The notes under the pieces: model-generated
Told to the model about the DNA's origin: nothing
The model's database searches: none
What the model saw: the letters and a program-made list of their open reading frames with translations, nothing else
Assembly: GCA_902373595.1 (NCBI GenBank)
Contig: CABKMX010000005.1
Span: 1-18,751, forward strand
Source: an uncultured Christensenellaceae bacterium
GTDB taxonomy: Bacteria; Bacillota; Clostridia; Christensenellales; UBA3700
Direction of reading: 5' to 3'
Length of the DNA: 18,751 nucleotides
In this document: positions 1 through 7,736 of the stretch, piece after piece
How positions within the stretch are numbered: the stretch's first letter is position 1
How the letters are laid out: every line of letters begins with the position of its first letter
Translations under genes and position numbers: made by a program

Positions 1-23
1 CGCTTTTGTGAATATTTTGAAAT

Positions 24-497
24 TCAATTTTTGTCCGCCGCTATCTCCGCGAACGCCGCGCCGCACGCCGCCGCGAGCGCCTTCGGCGACAGTTCGACCT
101 GATGGCCGACTTTGCCGGCGCTGACGACGATCGCGTCAAAACCCTCGGCGGACGCGTCGATGAAGGTCGGGAATGTCTTTTTCATACCGATCGGCGAACA
201 GCCGCCGTGGATATAGCCCGTCAGCGGCAGCAGCTTCTTTTGCGGGATCATCGCGACCGACTTCACTCCCGCCGCGCGCGCCGCCGCTTTGAGATCGAGC
301 GTCTTGCCGACGGGCACGACAAAGACGAAGTTGCGCCTCTCGCCGCCCTCTGTGACGAGCGTCTTGAACACCCTCTCCGCCGGGATGCCGACCAGCCTTG
401 CGACAGTCTCGCCGTCGGTCACCGAGTTGTCGTACTCGTGCGGAACATAGTCGATGTGCGCGGCGTCGAGCAGGCGCATTACGTTGGTCTTGTTCAT
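24..497 (-). CDS. ybaK: YbaK/EbsC-type aminoacyl-tRNA deacylase
   Basis: This is a 157-residue cytosolic protein of the YbaK/ProX editing family, which hydrolyses mischarged tRNA, typically Cys-tRNA(Pro). Family marks are VFKTLVTEG at 43-51, where Lys45 matches the conserved lysine, and GYIHGGCSPIGMKK at 94-107. The length fits the family (about 155-160). The reading frame stays open upstream, but that stretch is Arg-rich shadow of the epimerase gene. I chose the second of two adjacent ATGs because AAGG at 508-505 sits 7 nt from it; the ATG at 500 is only 4 nt away. The start shares its A with the TGA of the upstream gene, so translation is probably coupled. It is the last gene of the MATE-epimerase-ybaK operon. 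Exact substrate preference cannot be read from sequence. Confidence 0.9.
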   Translation of the reverse strand: MNKTNVMRLLDAAHIDYVPHEYDNSVTDGETVARLVGIPAERVFKTLVTEGGERRNFVFVVPVGKTLDLKAAARAAGVKSVAMIPQKKLLPLTGYIHGGCSPIGMKKTFPTFIDASAEGFDAIVVSAGKVGHQVELSPKALAAACGAAFAEIAADKN

Positions 498-1378
498 CAT
501 CTCACCTTTTTGAACATCGCGTGATAGTGCGCGCTGTTGCCGGGCAGCAGCATGTTGAAGCCCTGTTTTTTTGTCAGTTCTCTCTCCCTGTCGGCGAAGT
601 CGTTCAGCCCCCACCACGGCTCGACGCAGATGTAGCCGTCCTCGCCTTGCGGCTCGCCCCAAAGCGCGAGCACCGGCGGCGACGGAAGCAAGCCTATCTC
701 CCAAAGCGAGCCGCCGCGCGTGTACAGTTTTATGTCGCGGAAGAGCGCGTCACAAAGCATCAATGTGCCGTACTTTTCGACCGTCTCCGCGGTCGTTTCG
801 ACCTGTTTGATCGGGGCGAACTCCTCCTTGCCGACGACAAAGTGCCCCTTTTGATCGAGGCGCCAAACATGCGGCTCGATCTGTTTGCGAAAACGCAAAA
901 TATCCGTGCCCGTGTTTGTTTTGCCATACTTTGCTCCGTCCAGCATGAACGACGGATGCAGCCCGAACGAATAGTACATCGGCTCGTCTCCCCTGTTGAC
1001 GACGACGTGGTGCTGGTAGAGTTTGCGTCTGCGCAGCGCATACTTGACCGTGTACTCGAAGTCGAACGGATAGACCTTTTTGTCCTCGTCTGTCGCGCGA
1101 TAGGTCAAGATGACGAAGTCGTCGCCCCTCTCGCGCACCGCCATATCACGCTGTTTGAGAAAGCCGTGTATCGGCAGCTCGTACACCTCGCCGTTCACGG
1201 TGTAATCGCCGCCGTTCTGTCTGCCGACGATGGGGAACAGCACCGCGTCGATACCTCCGCCTATGCCGCCTCTCTTGTCGATCACGCACTCTTCGCCGCC
1301 GATAGTCAGCGATTCCACGCACGCGCCGATTGTCTCGATCACCGCATGAGATCCGTCTTTTGTCAACTCTATCTTCAT
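497..1378 (-). CDS. Aldose 1-epimerase family protein (LacX-like)
   Basis: This is a 293-residue protein of the galactose mutarotase (aldose 1-epimerase) fold, most like the LacX branch. Expected active-site positions are present: His71 in LPIHGF, His141 in GLHPSF, and the catalytic-base candidate Glu253 in CVEPWWG. No signal peptide is visible, so it should be cytosolic. The ATG at 1378 overlaps the TGA of the preceding MATE gene (ATGA) and has a strong GGAGG six bases upstream, which fixes the start. Its own stop overlaps the ybaK start. LacX-like members often lack an assigned sugar and no sugar-catabolism genes are nearby, so the substrate is unknown. Family assignment is firm; the precise reaction is inferred. 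Confidence 0.88.
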   Translation of the reverse strand: MKIELTKDGSHAVIETIGACVESLTIGGEECVIDKRGGIGGGIDAVLFPIVGRQNGGDYTVNGEVYELPIHGFLKQRDMAVRERGDDFVILTYRATDEDKKVYPFDFEYTVKYALRRRKLYQHHVVVNRGDEPMYYSFGLHPSFMLDGAKYGKTNTGTDILRFRKQIEPHVWRLDQKGHFVVGKEEFAPIKQVETTAETVEKYGTLMLCDALFRDIKLYTRGGSLWEIGLLPSPPVLALWGEPQGEDGYICVEPWWGLNDFADRERELTKKQGFNMLLPGNSAHYHAMFKKVR

Positions 1379-2775
1379 ACCTTACCTCCGTTCGGGACGT
1401 CGCCCGAGCTTGTATTCGCGGTCATCGCCGCGCGTCTTTTCATGATCTTGGGGAAAGCGATTGCAAACGTCGCCGTGCTGAGCACCGCCGCGCCGATGTC
1501 GGCGATCGGTTCGGCATAAAACGCCGCCTGCACGCCGTAGATCGTCGGCAGCACGATCACGCTGACCGTATAGAGCAACAGCTTGCGCGTCAGTGACAGC
1601 GCGATCGCGAACCGCGGCTGTCCGAGCGCGGTGAATCCGTCGACGAACGCATATTGGAGCGCGAGCGGGATTATGCCGATCATATATACGCGCACTCCCC
1701 AAACGCTCTTGTCCAAGATGTCCGCGCTGTCGGTGAACAGCGTCGCGAACGGGCGCGCAATCGCAAACGAGAGCGCGAACATCACCGCGGTGAACGCGAC
1801 GCACATCGCGACGATACGAAGCTCCGCCCTCTTGACGAGCTCGAGGTTACGCGCGCCGTAGTTGAACGACAGCACGGGCTGGGTGCCCGAAGTGATGCCC
1901 AGCATCGGCATCGTGATCAGCGAGAGGAACGCCTGCACAATTGTCGAGACGGTGATCCAATCGTCCCCCTGCGCGCCGCCGTGGCGTTGAAGGACCATGT
2001 TGACGGCGATGATGATGACGCTGTCCGTCGCCATAATCGCGAACGGCGAAATGCCCATGACGGTGATGCGCCCCATGATCTTGAACGAGGGCTTGCGCAC
2101 CGCGAGCCTGCATTTGACGCTCTTGCGCGTCAGGAACACGACGACGAACACAAACGACAGCGCCTGCGAGATCACCGTCGCGATCGCCGCGCCCGAGACG
2201 CCCATATCGAACACGAAGATGAACAGCGGATCGAGCGCGATGTTGGCGACCGCACCGATCAAGATCGTGAACATGCCCATCCCCGAGTAGCCCTCGGCGA
2301 TGATGAATTGATTGAGTCCGGTCGCCGTGATCGAGAACACGCTGCCCAGCGCGTATATCAGCAGATACTGCCGCGCATATTCGTACGAGTTTTCGCTCGC
2401 GCCGAACGTCATCAGGATAGGGCGGAGCGCGCAGCATACGGCGACGGTCAGCGCCGCGGCGATCGCGACCAACATCACCGCCGCGCACGACAAGATCTTT
2501 TTCGCCCTCTCGTCGTCGCCCTCGCCGAGCGCCATCGAAAAGATGGGCGCGCCGCCGATGCCTACCAGAAAAGCAAACGACGATATCAGCGTGGTGATCG
2601 GGGCGCAAACGCCCACGCCCGCCAGCGCGATATCGCCGATGACGTCGATGTTGCCGACAAAAATGCGGTCTACGATGGAATAGAGCACGTTGACCAGCTG
2701 CGCGACCATTGCGGGAACCGCCAGCTTGACCACCGTTGCAAAAACCTTGTTGTCCGAAAGATCGACCGCTCTCAT
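1375..2775 (-). CDS. MATE family efflux transporter (first copy)
   Basis: This is a 466-residue polytopic membrane protein of the multidrug and toxin extrusion family, resembling MepA-type members. Such proteins export drugs or metabolites using H+ or Na+ gradients. The N-terminal helix region with LAVPAMVAQLVNVLYSIVDR and the following FVGN is typical of MATE helix 1, and hydrophobic segments continue to give about 12 helices in two repeats. The frame is open from 2826, but that ATG lies inside the -35 box of the promoter. The ATG at 2775 with GAGG six bases upstream is the real start. It is the first gene of a three-gene operon and its TGA overlaps the epimerase ATG. A hydrophilic C-terminal tail of about 20 residues follows the last helix. 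The substrate cannot be predicted. Confidence 0.92.
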   Translation of the reverse strand: MRAVDLSDNKVFATVVKLAVPAMVAQLVNVLYSIVDRIFVGNIDVIGDIALAGVGVCAPITTLISSFAFLVGIGGAPIFSMALGEGDDERAKKILSCAAVMLVAIAAALTVAVCCALRPILMTFGASENSYEYARQYLLIYALGSVFSITATGLNQFIIAEGYSGMGMFTILIGAVANIALDPLFIFVFDMGVSGAAIATVISQALSFVFVVVFLTRKSVKCRLAVRKPSFKIMGRITVMGISPFAIMATDSVIIIAVNMVLQRHGGAQGDDWITVSTIVQAFLSLITMPMLGITSGTQPVLSFNYGARNLELVKRAELRIVAMCVAFTAVMFALSFAIARPFATLFTDSADILDKSVWGVRVYMIGIIPLALQYAFVDGFTALGQPRFAIALSLTRKLLLYTVSVIVLPTIYGVQAAFYAEPIADIGAAVLSTATFAIAFPKIMKRRAAMTANTSSGDVPNGGKV

Positions 2776-2797
2776 CTCTTGCCTCGATTGCGTTGCA

Positions 2798-2826
2798 ATT
2801 ATATTACGCGGGCGCGAGAATGTCAA
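2798..2826 (-). promoter_or_regulatory. Sigma-A promoter of the MATE-epimerase-ybaK operon
   Basis: On the minus strand TTGACA at 2826-2821 and TATAAT at 2803-2798 are separated by exactly 17 bases, so both hexamers match consensus completely. Transcription should begin near 2791, leaving a leader of only about 15 bases before the ATG at 2775. That leaves room for a ribosome site but no riboswitch. Confidence 0.88.
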
Positions 2827-2837
2827 CGGTTTTTGCG

Positions 2838-2912
2838 CTCAAATGTGCAGCCGCAATACGGCTTGGGCGACGGCGCGCCTCAAAAATGTCCGCTTCGCTC
2901 TCAAAATTGCCG
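2838..2912 (-). repeat. Three imperfect short repeats upstream of the MATE promoter
   Basis: The plus-strand core CTCAAA occurs at 2838-2843, 2879-2884 and 2900-2905. Copies two and three share a wider match: on the minus strand both have CGG, an AT-rich centre, TTTTGAG and GCG. Start-to-start spacings are 41 and 21 bases, close to whole helical turns. They lie between the trk terminator and the MATE promoter, where an operator could sit. Such short matches may be chance. Confidence 0.3.
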
Positions 2913-2933
2913 ACACGTTTCGCTTTTTTGCAC

Positions 2934-2961
2934 AAAAAAGCCGCCCCGGTTCGGAGCGGCT
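2934..2961 (-). terminator. Intrinsic terminator of the trkH-trkA operon
   Basis: On the minus strand a 9-bp stem (AGCCGCTCC with GGGGCGGCT, one G-T pair) encloses a 5-base loop and runs into six T residues. It starts 12 bases after the trkA stop codon and separates the potassium operon from the MATE operon. Confidence 0.92.
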
Positions 2962-2973
2962 CGTCTTTTGTTT

Positions 2974-3660
2974 TCAGCCCTTTGCTATGCGGTCGGCGAA
3001 CGACTTGATGGAATCGGACTCGCCGCCGATGACCATCTTGTCCCCTCTCGCGAACGTCGTCTCGCCCGAAGGCATCGAGTTGACGCCCGAGCCCGAGATG
3101 ACGATCAGCACGTTGACGTCAAAGCGGTTGCGCAAGTTCATCTCCGACAGCTTTTTGCCCGCCCAGTCATCGGGCACCGCGACCTGCGCGATGCTGTAAT
3201 TTGACGTGATGTCGACGATGTCGCTGATCTGCGGCTGAGTCAAAAGCCTCGCCGTCTTGACCGCGCTGTCCGCCTCGGGGATGATGACATAGTCGACGCC
3301 GATCTTTTCGAGCACGCGCGCGTGCTTTGCGTTCTGCGCCTTGGCGACGATGTAGTTGCAGCCCATCTCCTTGCAGTTGAGCGCGGTGATGATGGACGCC
3401 TGGATGTTGTCGCCGATCGCGATGACGACGCCGTCGAACTCGGTGATGCCGATCTGGCGCAGATTGCTCTCTTCGGCGACGTTGGTCGCGACCGCGTGGG
3501 TCGCGTTGTCGGCGATCTCGTAGATACGGTCCTCGTTTTGGTCGACCGCGAGCACCTCGCAGCCGCTGTTGTAGAGCGCCTTGGTGAGCTCGGTGCCGAA
3601 CCTTCCGAGTCCGAGCACCGCGACCTGTCTCATATTGGATTTGGGTAATTTGTTGTTCAT
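2974..3660 (-). CDS. ktrA: TrkA/KtrA potassium uptake regulatory subunit
   Basis: This is a 228-residue cytosolic RCK protein that gates a TrkH/KtrB potassium channel-like transporter. The N-terminal Rossmann domain has GLGRFG at 17-22 and an acidic Asp40 at the end of strand 2, the usual nucleotide-ribose contact. A hinge is followed by a C-terminal RCK_C (TrkA-C) domain from about residue 141. The length matches KtrA/KtrC single-repeat proteins rather than the double-repeat TrkA of enterobacteria. The ATG at 3660 has GAGG five bases upstream; Met10 is a weaker alternative. It lies 19 bases after the trkH stop, so the two are one operon, with the terminator just downstream. In Firmicutes, KtrA-type subunits may also sense c-di-AMP; nothing in the sequence decides this here. 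Confidence 0.93.
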   Translation of the reverse strand: MNNKLPKSNMRQVAVLGLGRFGTELTKALYNSGCEVLAVDQNEDRIYEIADNATHAVATNVAEESNLRQIGITEFDGVVIAIGDNIQASIITALNCKEMGCNYIVAKAQNAKHARVLEKIGVDYVIIPEADSAVKTARLLTQPQISDIVDITSNYSIAQVAVPDDWAGKKLSEMNLRNRFDVNVLIVISGSGVNSMPSGETTFARGDKMVIGGESDSIKSFADRIAKG

Positions 3661-3679
3661 TTCTCCCTCTCTTTTTACT

Positions 3680-5047
3680 TTATAGTACTATTCCCGCTTC
3701 GGGGTATTTGACCGTTGCTTCGGGTTTTCTCGAGCCGGACATGAACGCCATAAAGAAGCCGAACGACCCTATCCTGCCCATATACATATTGATCGTGATG
3801 ATCAATTTCGCCGCGGTATTGAGCTGAGGCGTGACGTCGAGCGAAAGCCCGACGGTCGCGTACGCGCTGACCTGCTCGAACAGCAATTCCGAGCTCGTGA
3901 ACTGATCGCCGCAGGCGATGTTTAGCGCCATCACGCTGATCGCCGCGACGGACACCGCAAGCGTGAATATCGTCGCCGCCTTGGATATCGTCTCTCTGCC
4001 TATGCTGCGCATATCGATGACGACTTCGCGCTTGTGGCTGAGCGTCGCATAGATCGTGACCAACAGCACGAACATCGTCGTCGTCTTGATACCGCCGCCG
4101 GTACTGCCGGGGCAGACGCCGATGAACATCAACACTATGGTCAGCGTCTGCGAGAAGGTCGTCATGCCCGACTGACTGAACGACGCAAAGCCCGCGGTAC
4201 GCGCGGTGACCGATTGGAAGAACGCGTTGACTATCTTGTTGCCCACGCTCATATTGCCGATGGTCTCGGGGTTGTCGAATTCCGCCGCGAAAATGCCAAT
4301 CGCTCCGATCAAAATGAGCGCCGCAGTCAGGGGGATGACGATCTTGGTGTGCAGCCTGAGCTTGCGCCACCTGCGGTTGTGAGCTATGTCGGACACGACC
4401 ATAAAGCCTATGCCGCCCAGCACGATCAACAGCATCGTGACGATCAGGATGAACGGATCTTCGGCGAACATGCGGTAAGACGTCCCCTCGGACGAGACGA
4501 TGTCAAAGCCGGAATTGCAGAACGCCATCACGCTGTGGAACAGCCCGTACCACACCGCAAGCCCCGGCGAATAGTAGCGCGAAAACGCCAGCGCGAGCAG
4601 CAGCGCGCCGATCAATTCGGTCGCGACGGTCATCTTGAGGATGTCGAACGTGAGCCTTTTGAGGTCGTCCATGCCGTCGTGGGACAGCTCCTCGGTCATG
4701 CTGATGCGCTTACGCAGCGAAACCTTGTGACGAATGAGAAGATAGACGCCCGAAGATATGGTCATGAAGCCGAGTCCGCCTATCTGGACCAAAAACAATA
4801 TCACTACATGCCCGAACGTGGTAAACTCCGTGGCAACGGTGTTGACTACAAGCCCGGTGACGCAGGTCGCGCTCGTCGCGGTGAACAGAGCGTCCACAAA
4901 CGACAGCGAGCCGGGAGCCGTGGTCGACCACGGCAGCATCAACAGCGCCGCGCCGATCATGATGACGGCAAAAAAACTGAGCATGATCAACCTGATCGGG
5001 GTGAAGATGCGCTCTGCCATATGTCTGAATCCAAACTTGCCTTTCAT
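3680..5047 (-). CDS. ktrB: TrkH/KtrB potassium transporter membrane subunit
   Basis: This is a 455-residue membrane protein forming the K+ (or Na+-coupled K+) pathway. Each of the four pore loops carries its filter glycine: TCVTG 61-65, NSGF 178-181, TAGF 284-287 and TVGLS 398-402. The intramembrane gating loop CPGSTGGGIKTTT at 312-324 is also present. The length is normal for KtrB. I chose the ATG at 5047 because GAGG lies four bases upstream; the frame extends to 5101, but that region is the promoter. It begins the operon with ktrA immediately downstream. The leader of roughly 20 bases is too short to hold the c-di-AMP riboswitch often found before Ktr operons. Confidence 0.94.
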   Translation of the reverse strand: MKGKFGFRHMAERIFTPIRLIMLSFFAVIMIGAALLMLPWSTTAPGSLSFVDALFTATSATCVTGLVVNTVATEFTTFGHVVILFLVQIGGLGFMTISSGVYLLIRHKVSLRKRISMTEELSHDGMDDLKRLTFDILKMTVATELIGALLLALAFSRYYSPGLAVWYGLFHSVMAFCNSGFDIVSSEGTSYRMFAEDPFILIVTMLLIVLGGIGFMVVSDIAHNRRWRKLRLHTKIVIPLTAALILIGAIGIFAAEFDNPETIGNMSVGNKIVNAFFQSVTARTAGFASFSQSGMTTFSQTLTIVLMFIGVCPGSTGGGIKTTTMFVLLVTIYATLSHKREVVIDMRSIGRETISKAATIFTLAVSVAAISVMALNIACGDQFTSSELLFEQVSAYATVGLSLDVTPQLNTAAKLIITINMYMGRIGSFGFFMAFMSGSRKPEATVKYPEAGIVL

Positions 5048-5072
5048 ACAACCTCTTTGCGATTCAAGTCGT

Positions 5073-5101
5073 ATTATACACCATACCCGATCAAAAGGCA
5101 A
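5073..5101 (-). promoter_or_regulatory. Probable sigma-A promoter of trkH-trkA
   Basis: On the minus strand TATAAT at 5078-5073 is preceded, 17 bases upstream, by TTGCCT at 5101-5096. It lies in the 69-base gap between the second MATE gene and trkH. I see no terminator in that gap, so read-through from the MATE gene may add to expression. Confidence 0.65.
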
Positions 5102-5116
5102 TGATTTGACGGCACA

Positions 5117-6556
5117 TCAATTTTGAGGGGCGGCGGGCGGCTCGGAGACGTTGGACGGCGCGGGACTTTGCCCGTACACCACAGCGCGCGGCAGTTTTTC
5201 GCCGTCGGCAAGCCCGAGTTGTCTGCGCTTTTTGAGAATGCGGTGAAGTATGATGACATAGGCGATGACGAGGAATATGTCGACGAACACCCACGCCGTC
5301 GGATTGGACGCGCATATGCCCGCAAAGCCGAAGTGCTTGGCAAACACGAGCGACGCGACCACTCTGCCCGCGACCTCGAGCATGCCTCCGACCATCGTCA
5401 GCGCGCTCCTGCCTATGCCCTGCAACGCGTCGCGATAGACAAATATGATCGCGAGGAAGATATAAAATCCGCCCTGCCAAAGCAGGTATTGCTTGGACAT
5501 GTCCATGATCTCGTCGGTGACGTCGGACGAGAACAGCTTGGTCATCGGCTCCGCGCCGAGCGTGACGAACGCAAGCCCGACCAGCGCGCAGACGACGCCG
5601 ATCGCCATGCTGTATCTCACGCCCTTGCGAATGTTGGAGAACTGCCCCGCGCCGTAATTTTGACCGCAATAGGTCGCGACCGTGCTGCCGAGCGCATAGA
5701 GGCTCTGCGTCGCGAGGTTGTCGATCTTGGACGCGGCGGTGTAGGCGGTGACCGCGACCGAACCGAGTTTGTTGAGCGCGGTCTGCTGCACCATCATGCC
5801 GATCGAGGTGATCGAAAATTGGAGCGCCATCGGAAGTCCTATCGCCATATGCTGCCAATAGAACATGAGCGGATTGGCGAAGTGTTTGCCGCGAATGCGG
5901 AAGCGCTTGAACCTGGCGAACAGGAACGCAAAGCACCCGATCGCCGACACACCCTGCGACAGCACCGTCGCCCAGCCGGCGCCGGCGACGCCCATCTTGA
6001 ACGCTACGATGAACAGAAAGTCAAGCCCGACGTTGAGCACCGCCGCGACGACGAGGAAGACGAGCGGCGTGCGGCTGTCGCCTATCGCGCGCAACACCGA
6101 CGAGCCGAGATTGTAGAATACCGTCGCGATCAATCCCCAATAGATCGTCACGATGTAGTCGTACGAATAGCCGATGATGTCGTCCGGGGTCTGCATGAGT
6201 TTGAGCAGGGGCATCGTCGTCACGACGCTGACCGCGGTCAGGACGACGGTCAGACCCGCGCCGAGAAGGATGGACGAAGCGATGCTGCGCCGCACTCCCT
6301 CTTCGTCCTTTGCTCCGAAGAGCTGACTCGTCTTGACCGCAAAGCCGGCGGTCAAGCCCTGCACGAATCCTATGATGAGAAAGGATATCGCGCCCGTCGC
6401 GCCGACGCCCGCGAGCGCGTCATTGTTGATTGTCTGACCGACGATGATCGCGTCGACCATGCTGTAAAGCTGTTGGAAAACATTGCCGATGAAGATCGGT
6501 ATCGTGAACAAGATTATATTGCGCAGAGGTTTGCCCGCGGTGAGGTCGTTTGTCAT
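5117..6556 (-). CDS. MATE family efflux transporter (second copy)
   Basis: This is a 479-residue, about 12-helix membrane protein of the MATE superfamily, closer to the DinF/YoeA-like branch than the first copy. Helix 1 reads IPIFIGNVFQQLYSMVDAIIVG, and the second half repeats the motif pattern, including the YxAxxKIDNLATQS region typical of the family. The start at 6556 has AAGGA five bases upstream. After the last helix there is a basic stretch (KKRRQ) and then a Pro/Ala/Ser-rich tail of about 30 residues that is unusual in length and probably disordered in the cytosol. It is not a tandem duplicate of the first MATE gene, since their N-terminal sequences differ clearly. The transported compound is unknown. 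It lies 114 bases after tsaD. Confidence 0.92.
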   Translation of the reverse strand: MTNDLTAGKPLRNIILFTIPIFIGNVFQQLYSMVDAIIVGQTINNDALAGVGATGAISFLIIGFVQGLTAGFAVKTSQLFGAKDEEGVRRSIASSILLGAGLTVVLTAVSVVTTMPLLKLMQTPDDIIGYSYDYIVTIYWGLIATVFYNLGSSVLRAIGDSRTPLVFLVVAAVLNVGLDFLFIVAFKMGVAGAGWATVLSQGVSAIGCFAFLFARFKRFRIRGKHFANPLMFYWQHMAIGLPMALQFSITSIGMMVQQTALNKLGSVAVTAYTAASKIDNLATQSLYALGSTVATYCGQNYGAGQFSNIRKGVRYSMAIGVVCALVGLAFVTLGAEPMTKLFSSDVTDEIMDMSKQYLLWQGGFYIFLAIIFVYRDALQGIGRSALTMVGGMLEVAGRVVASLVFAKHFGFAGICASNPTAWVFVDIFLVIAYVIILHRILKKRRQLGLADGEKLPRAVVYGQSPAPSNVSEPPAAPQN

Positions 6557-6614
6557 ACTGTCCTTCCGTTGAAGTTTGTCGCCTCAAAGCCTTCCCCGCA
6601 GCAGCGCAAGCAGT

Positions 6615-6620
6615 ATTATA
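6615..6620 (-). promoter_or_regulatory. Possible -10 element for the second MATE gene
   Basis: A perfect TATAAT lies in the 114-base AT-rich gap between tsaD and the MATE gene, about 60 bases before the start codon. I find no acceptable -35 hexamer 16-19 bases upstream, so this is a weak or activator-dependent candidate only. Confidence 0.35.
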
Positions 6621-6670
6621 TTACAATAAATGCAAAAGCGTATACTTTTTTTGCGACTTTTTGAAAAATT

Positions 6671-7735
6671 TTACGATTGGATGGGTATGGACGCCACCGC
6701 GTCGAGATCTTCGCGCGCGCAGCCGCGTCCGCTGACTATCATATTGTATGCCTGAGAGGCAATCATCGCGGCGTTGTCCGTGCACAATTTGAGCGGCGGA
6801 TAAAAGACCTCTATGCCGCGCGCCTTCGCCTTTTGAGTCATGCTCTCACGCAGATACGCGTTGGCGGCGACGCCGCCTGCTATTACAATTTTTTTCGTGC
6901 CCGTGTCGATTGCGGCACGCAATGCCGCGTCCGTCATCATGTCCACCGCCCTGTTTTGAAAGGACTTGGCGACGTCGGCTCGAACGACCTCCTCTCCCTT
7001 TTGTTCGGCGGTGTGGACATAGTTGATGACCGCGGTCTTGAGTCCGCTGTACGAAAAGTCATATCCCTTCTCGTCCTTGAGCGGCATGGGAAGACGCACG
7101 TTGTCTTTGCCGTCTTCGGCGAGCTTTTGTATCTTGGGGCCGCCCGGATACTCCAGCCCGAGCACGCGCGCGACCTTGTCGAACGCCTCTCCTGCGGCGT
7201 CGTCCTGCGTCGTCCCGAGCAGCTCAATCTCGTCAAGTCCTGTCACCTTTGCGACGGCGGTGTGACCGCCGCTCGCAATCAGACAAATGTACGGCGGTTT
7301 GAGGTCGGGGAAAGCGAGATAGTTGGCGGCGATGTGTCCCTTGATGTGGTTGACCGCAATCAGCGGCTTGTCGAGAGCGTACGCGAACGCCTTTGCGAAC
7401 GACACCCCTACAAGCAGCGCTCCCAAAAGCCCTGAGCCGTACGTCACCGCCACGCAGTCGAGCTCGTCCGCACTCACTTTCGCGTCAGAGAGCGCTTGGG
7501 ACACGACGCCCGATATCGCCATGACGTGGTTGCGCGACGCAATCTCGGGGACTACGCCGCCGTAGCGTTTGTGAATGTCGATCTGCGAGGCAATCACGTT
7601 GGAGAGGATCTCTCTGCCGCGCGTGATAGCGCACGCGGTCTCGTCGCAAGACGACTCAATCGCGAGTATGAGCAGGTCGTCCCTGTCCCTCATCGCCTCG
7701 ATCTTTTTGCACGAACGCTCGTACCAATCGCTCAT
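6671..7735 (-). CDS. tsaD: tRNA N6-adenosine threonylcarbamoyltransferase TsaD
   Basis: This 354-residue enzyme transfers the threonylcarbamoyl group from TC-AMP to A37 of ANN-decoding tRNAs, acting with TsaB and TsaE. ESSCDET at 27-33, the metal-binding pair His130 and His134 (NHIKGH), SGGHTA at 155-160, GGVAAN at 287-292 and Asp320 in CTDNAAM are all present. The usual GPGL of the nucleotide-binding loop reads GSGL at 100-103. The ATG at 7735 begins one base after the prfB stop with AAGG upstream. It adds about 20 residues before the family's normal beginning, and Met15 at 7693 is a possible alternative start. It is almost certainly cotranscribed with prfB; tsaB and tsaE are not in the window. 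Confidence 0.96.
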   Translation of the reverse strand: MSDWYERSCKKIEAMRDRDDLLILAIESSCDETACAITRGREILSNVIASQIDIHKRYGGVVPEIASRNHVMAISGVVSQALSDAKVSADELDCVAVTYGSGLLGALLVGVSFAKAFAYALDKPLIAVNHIKGHIAANYLAFPDLKPPYICLIASGGHTAVAKVTGLDEIELLGTTQDDAAGEAFDKVARVLGLEYPGGPKIQKLAEDGKDNVRLPMPLKDEKGYDFSYSGLKTAVINYVHTAEQKGEEVVRADVAKSFQNRAVDMMTDAALRAAIDTGTKKIVIAGGVAANAYLRESMTQKAKARGIEVFYPPLKLCTDNAAMIASQAYNMIVSGRGCAREDLDAVASIPIQS

Positions 7736-7736
7736 A

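Noticed and set aside
24..704. 226-residue version of the YbaK gene
   Set aside because: The first 69 residues are shadow of the epimerase gene. The ATG at 497 has a proper ribosome site and gives the normal family length.
1654..3204. Long plus-strand open frame (516 codons) across the first MATE gene and trkA; similar ones oppose secA (10015-11814) and the second MATE gene (5123-6664)
   Set aside because: The translations are rich in Arg, His and Asp with no domain, they run through terminators and promoters of the real genes, and they arise from third-position GC bias of well-identified minus-strand genes.
5048..5072. c-di-AMP riboswitch before the potassium transporter genes
   Set aside because: The predicted leader is only about 20 bases, too short for any riboswitch.
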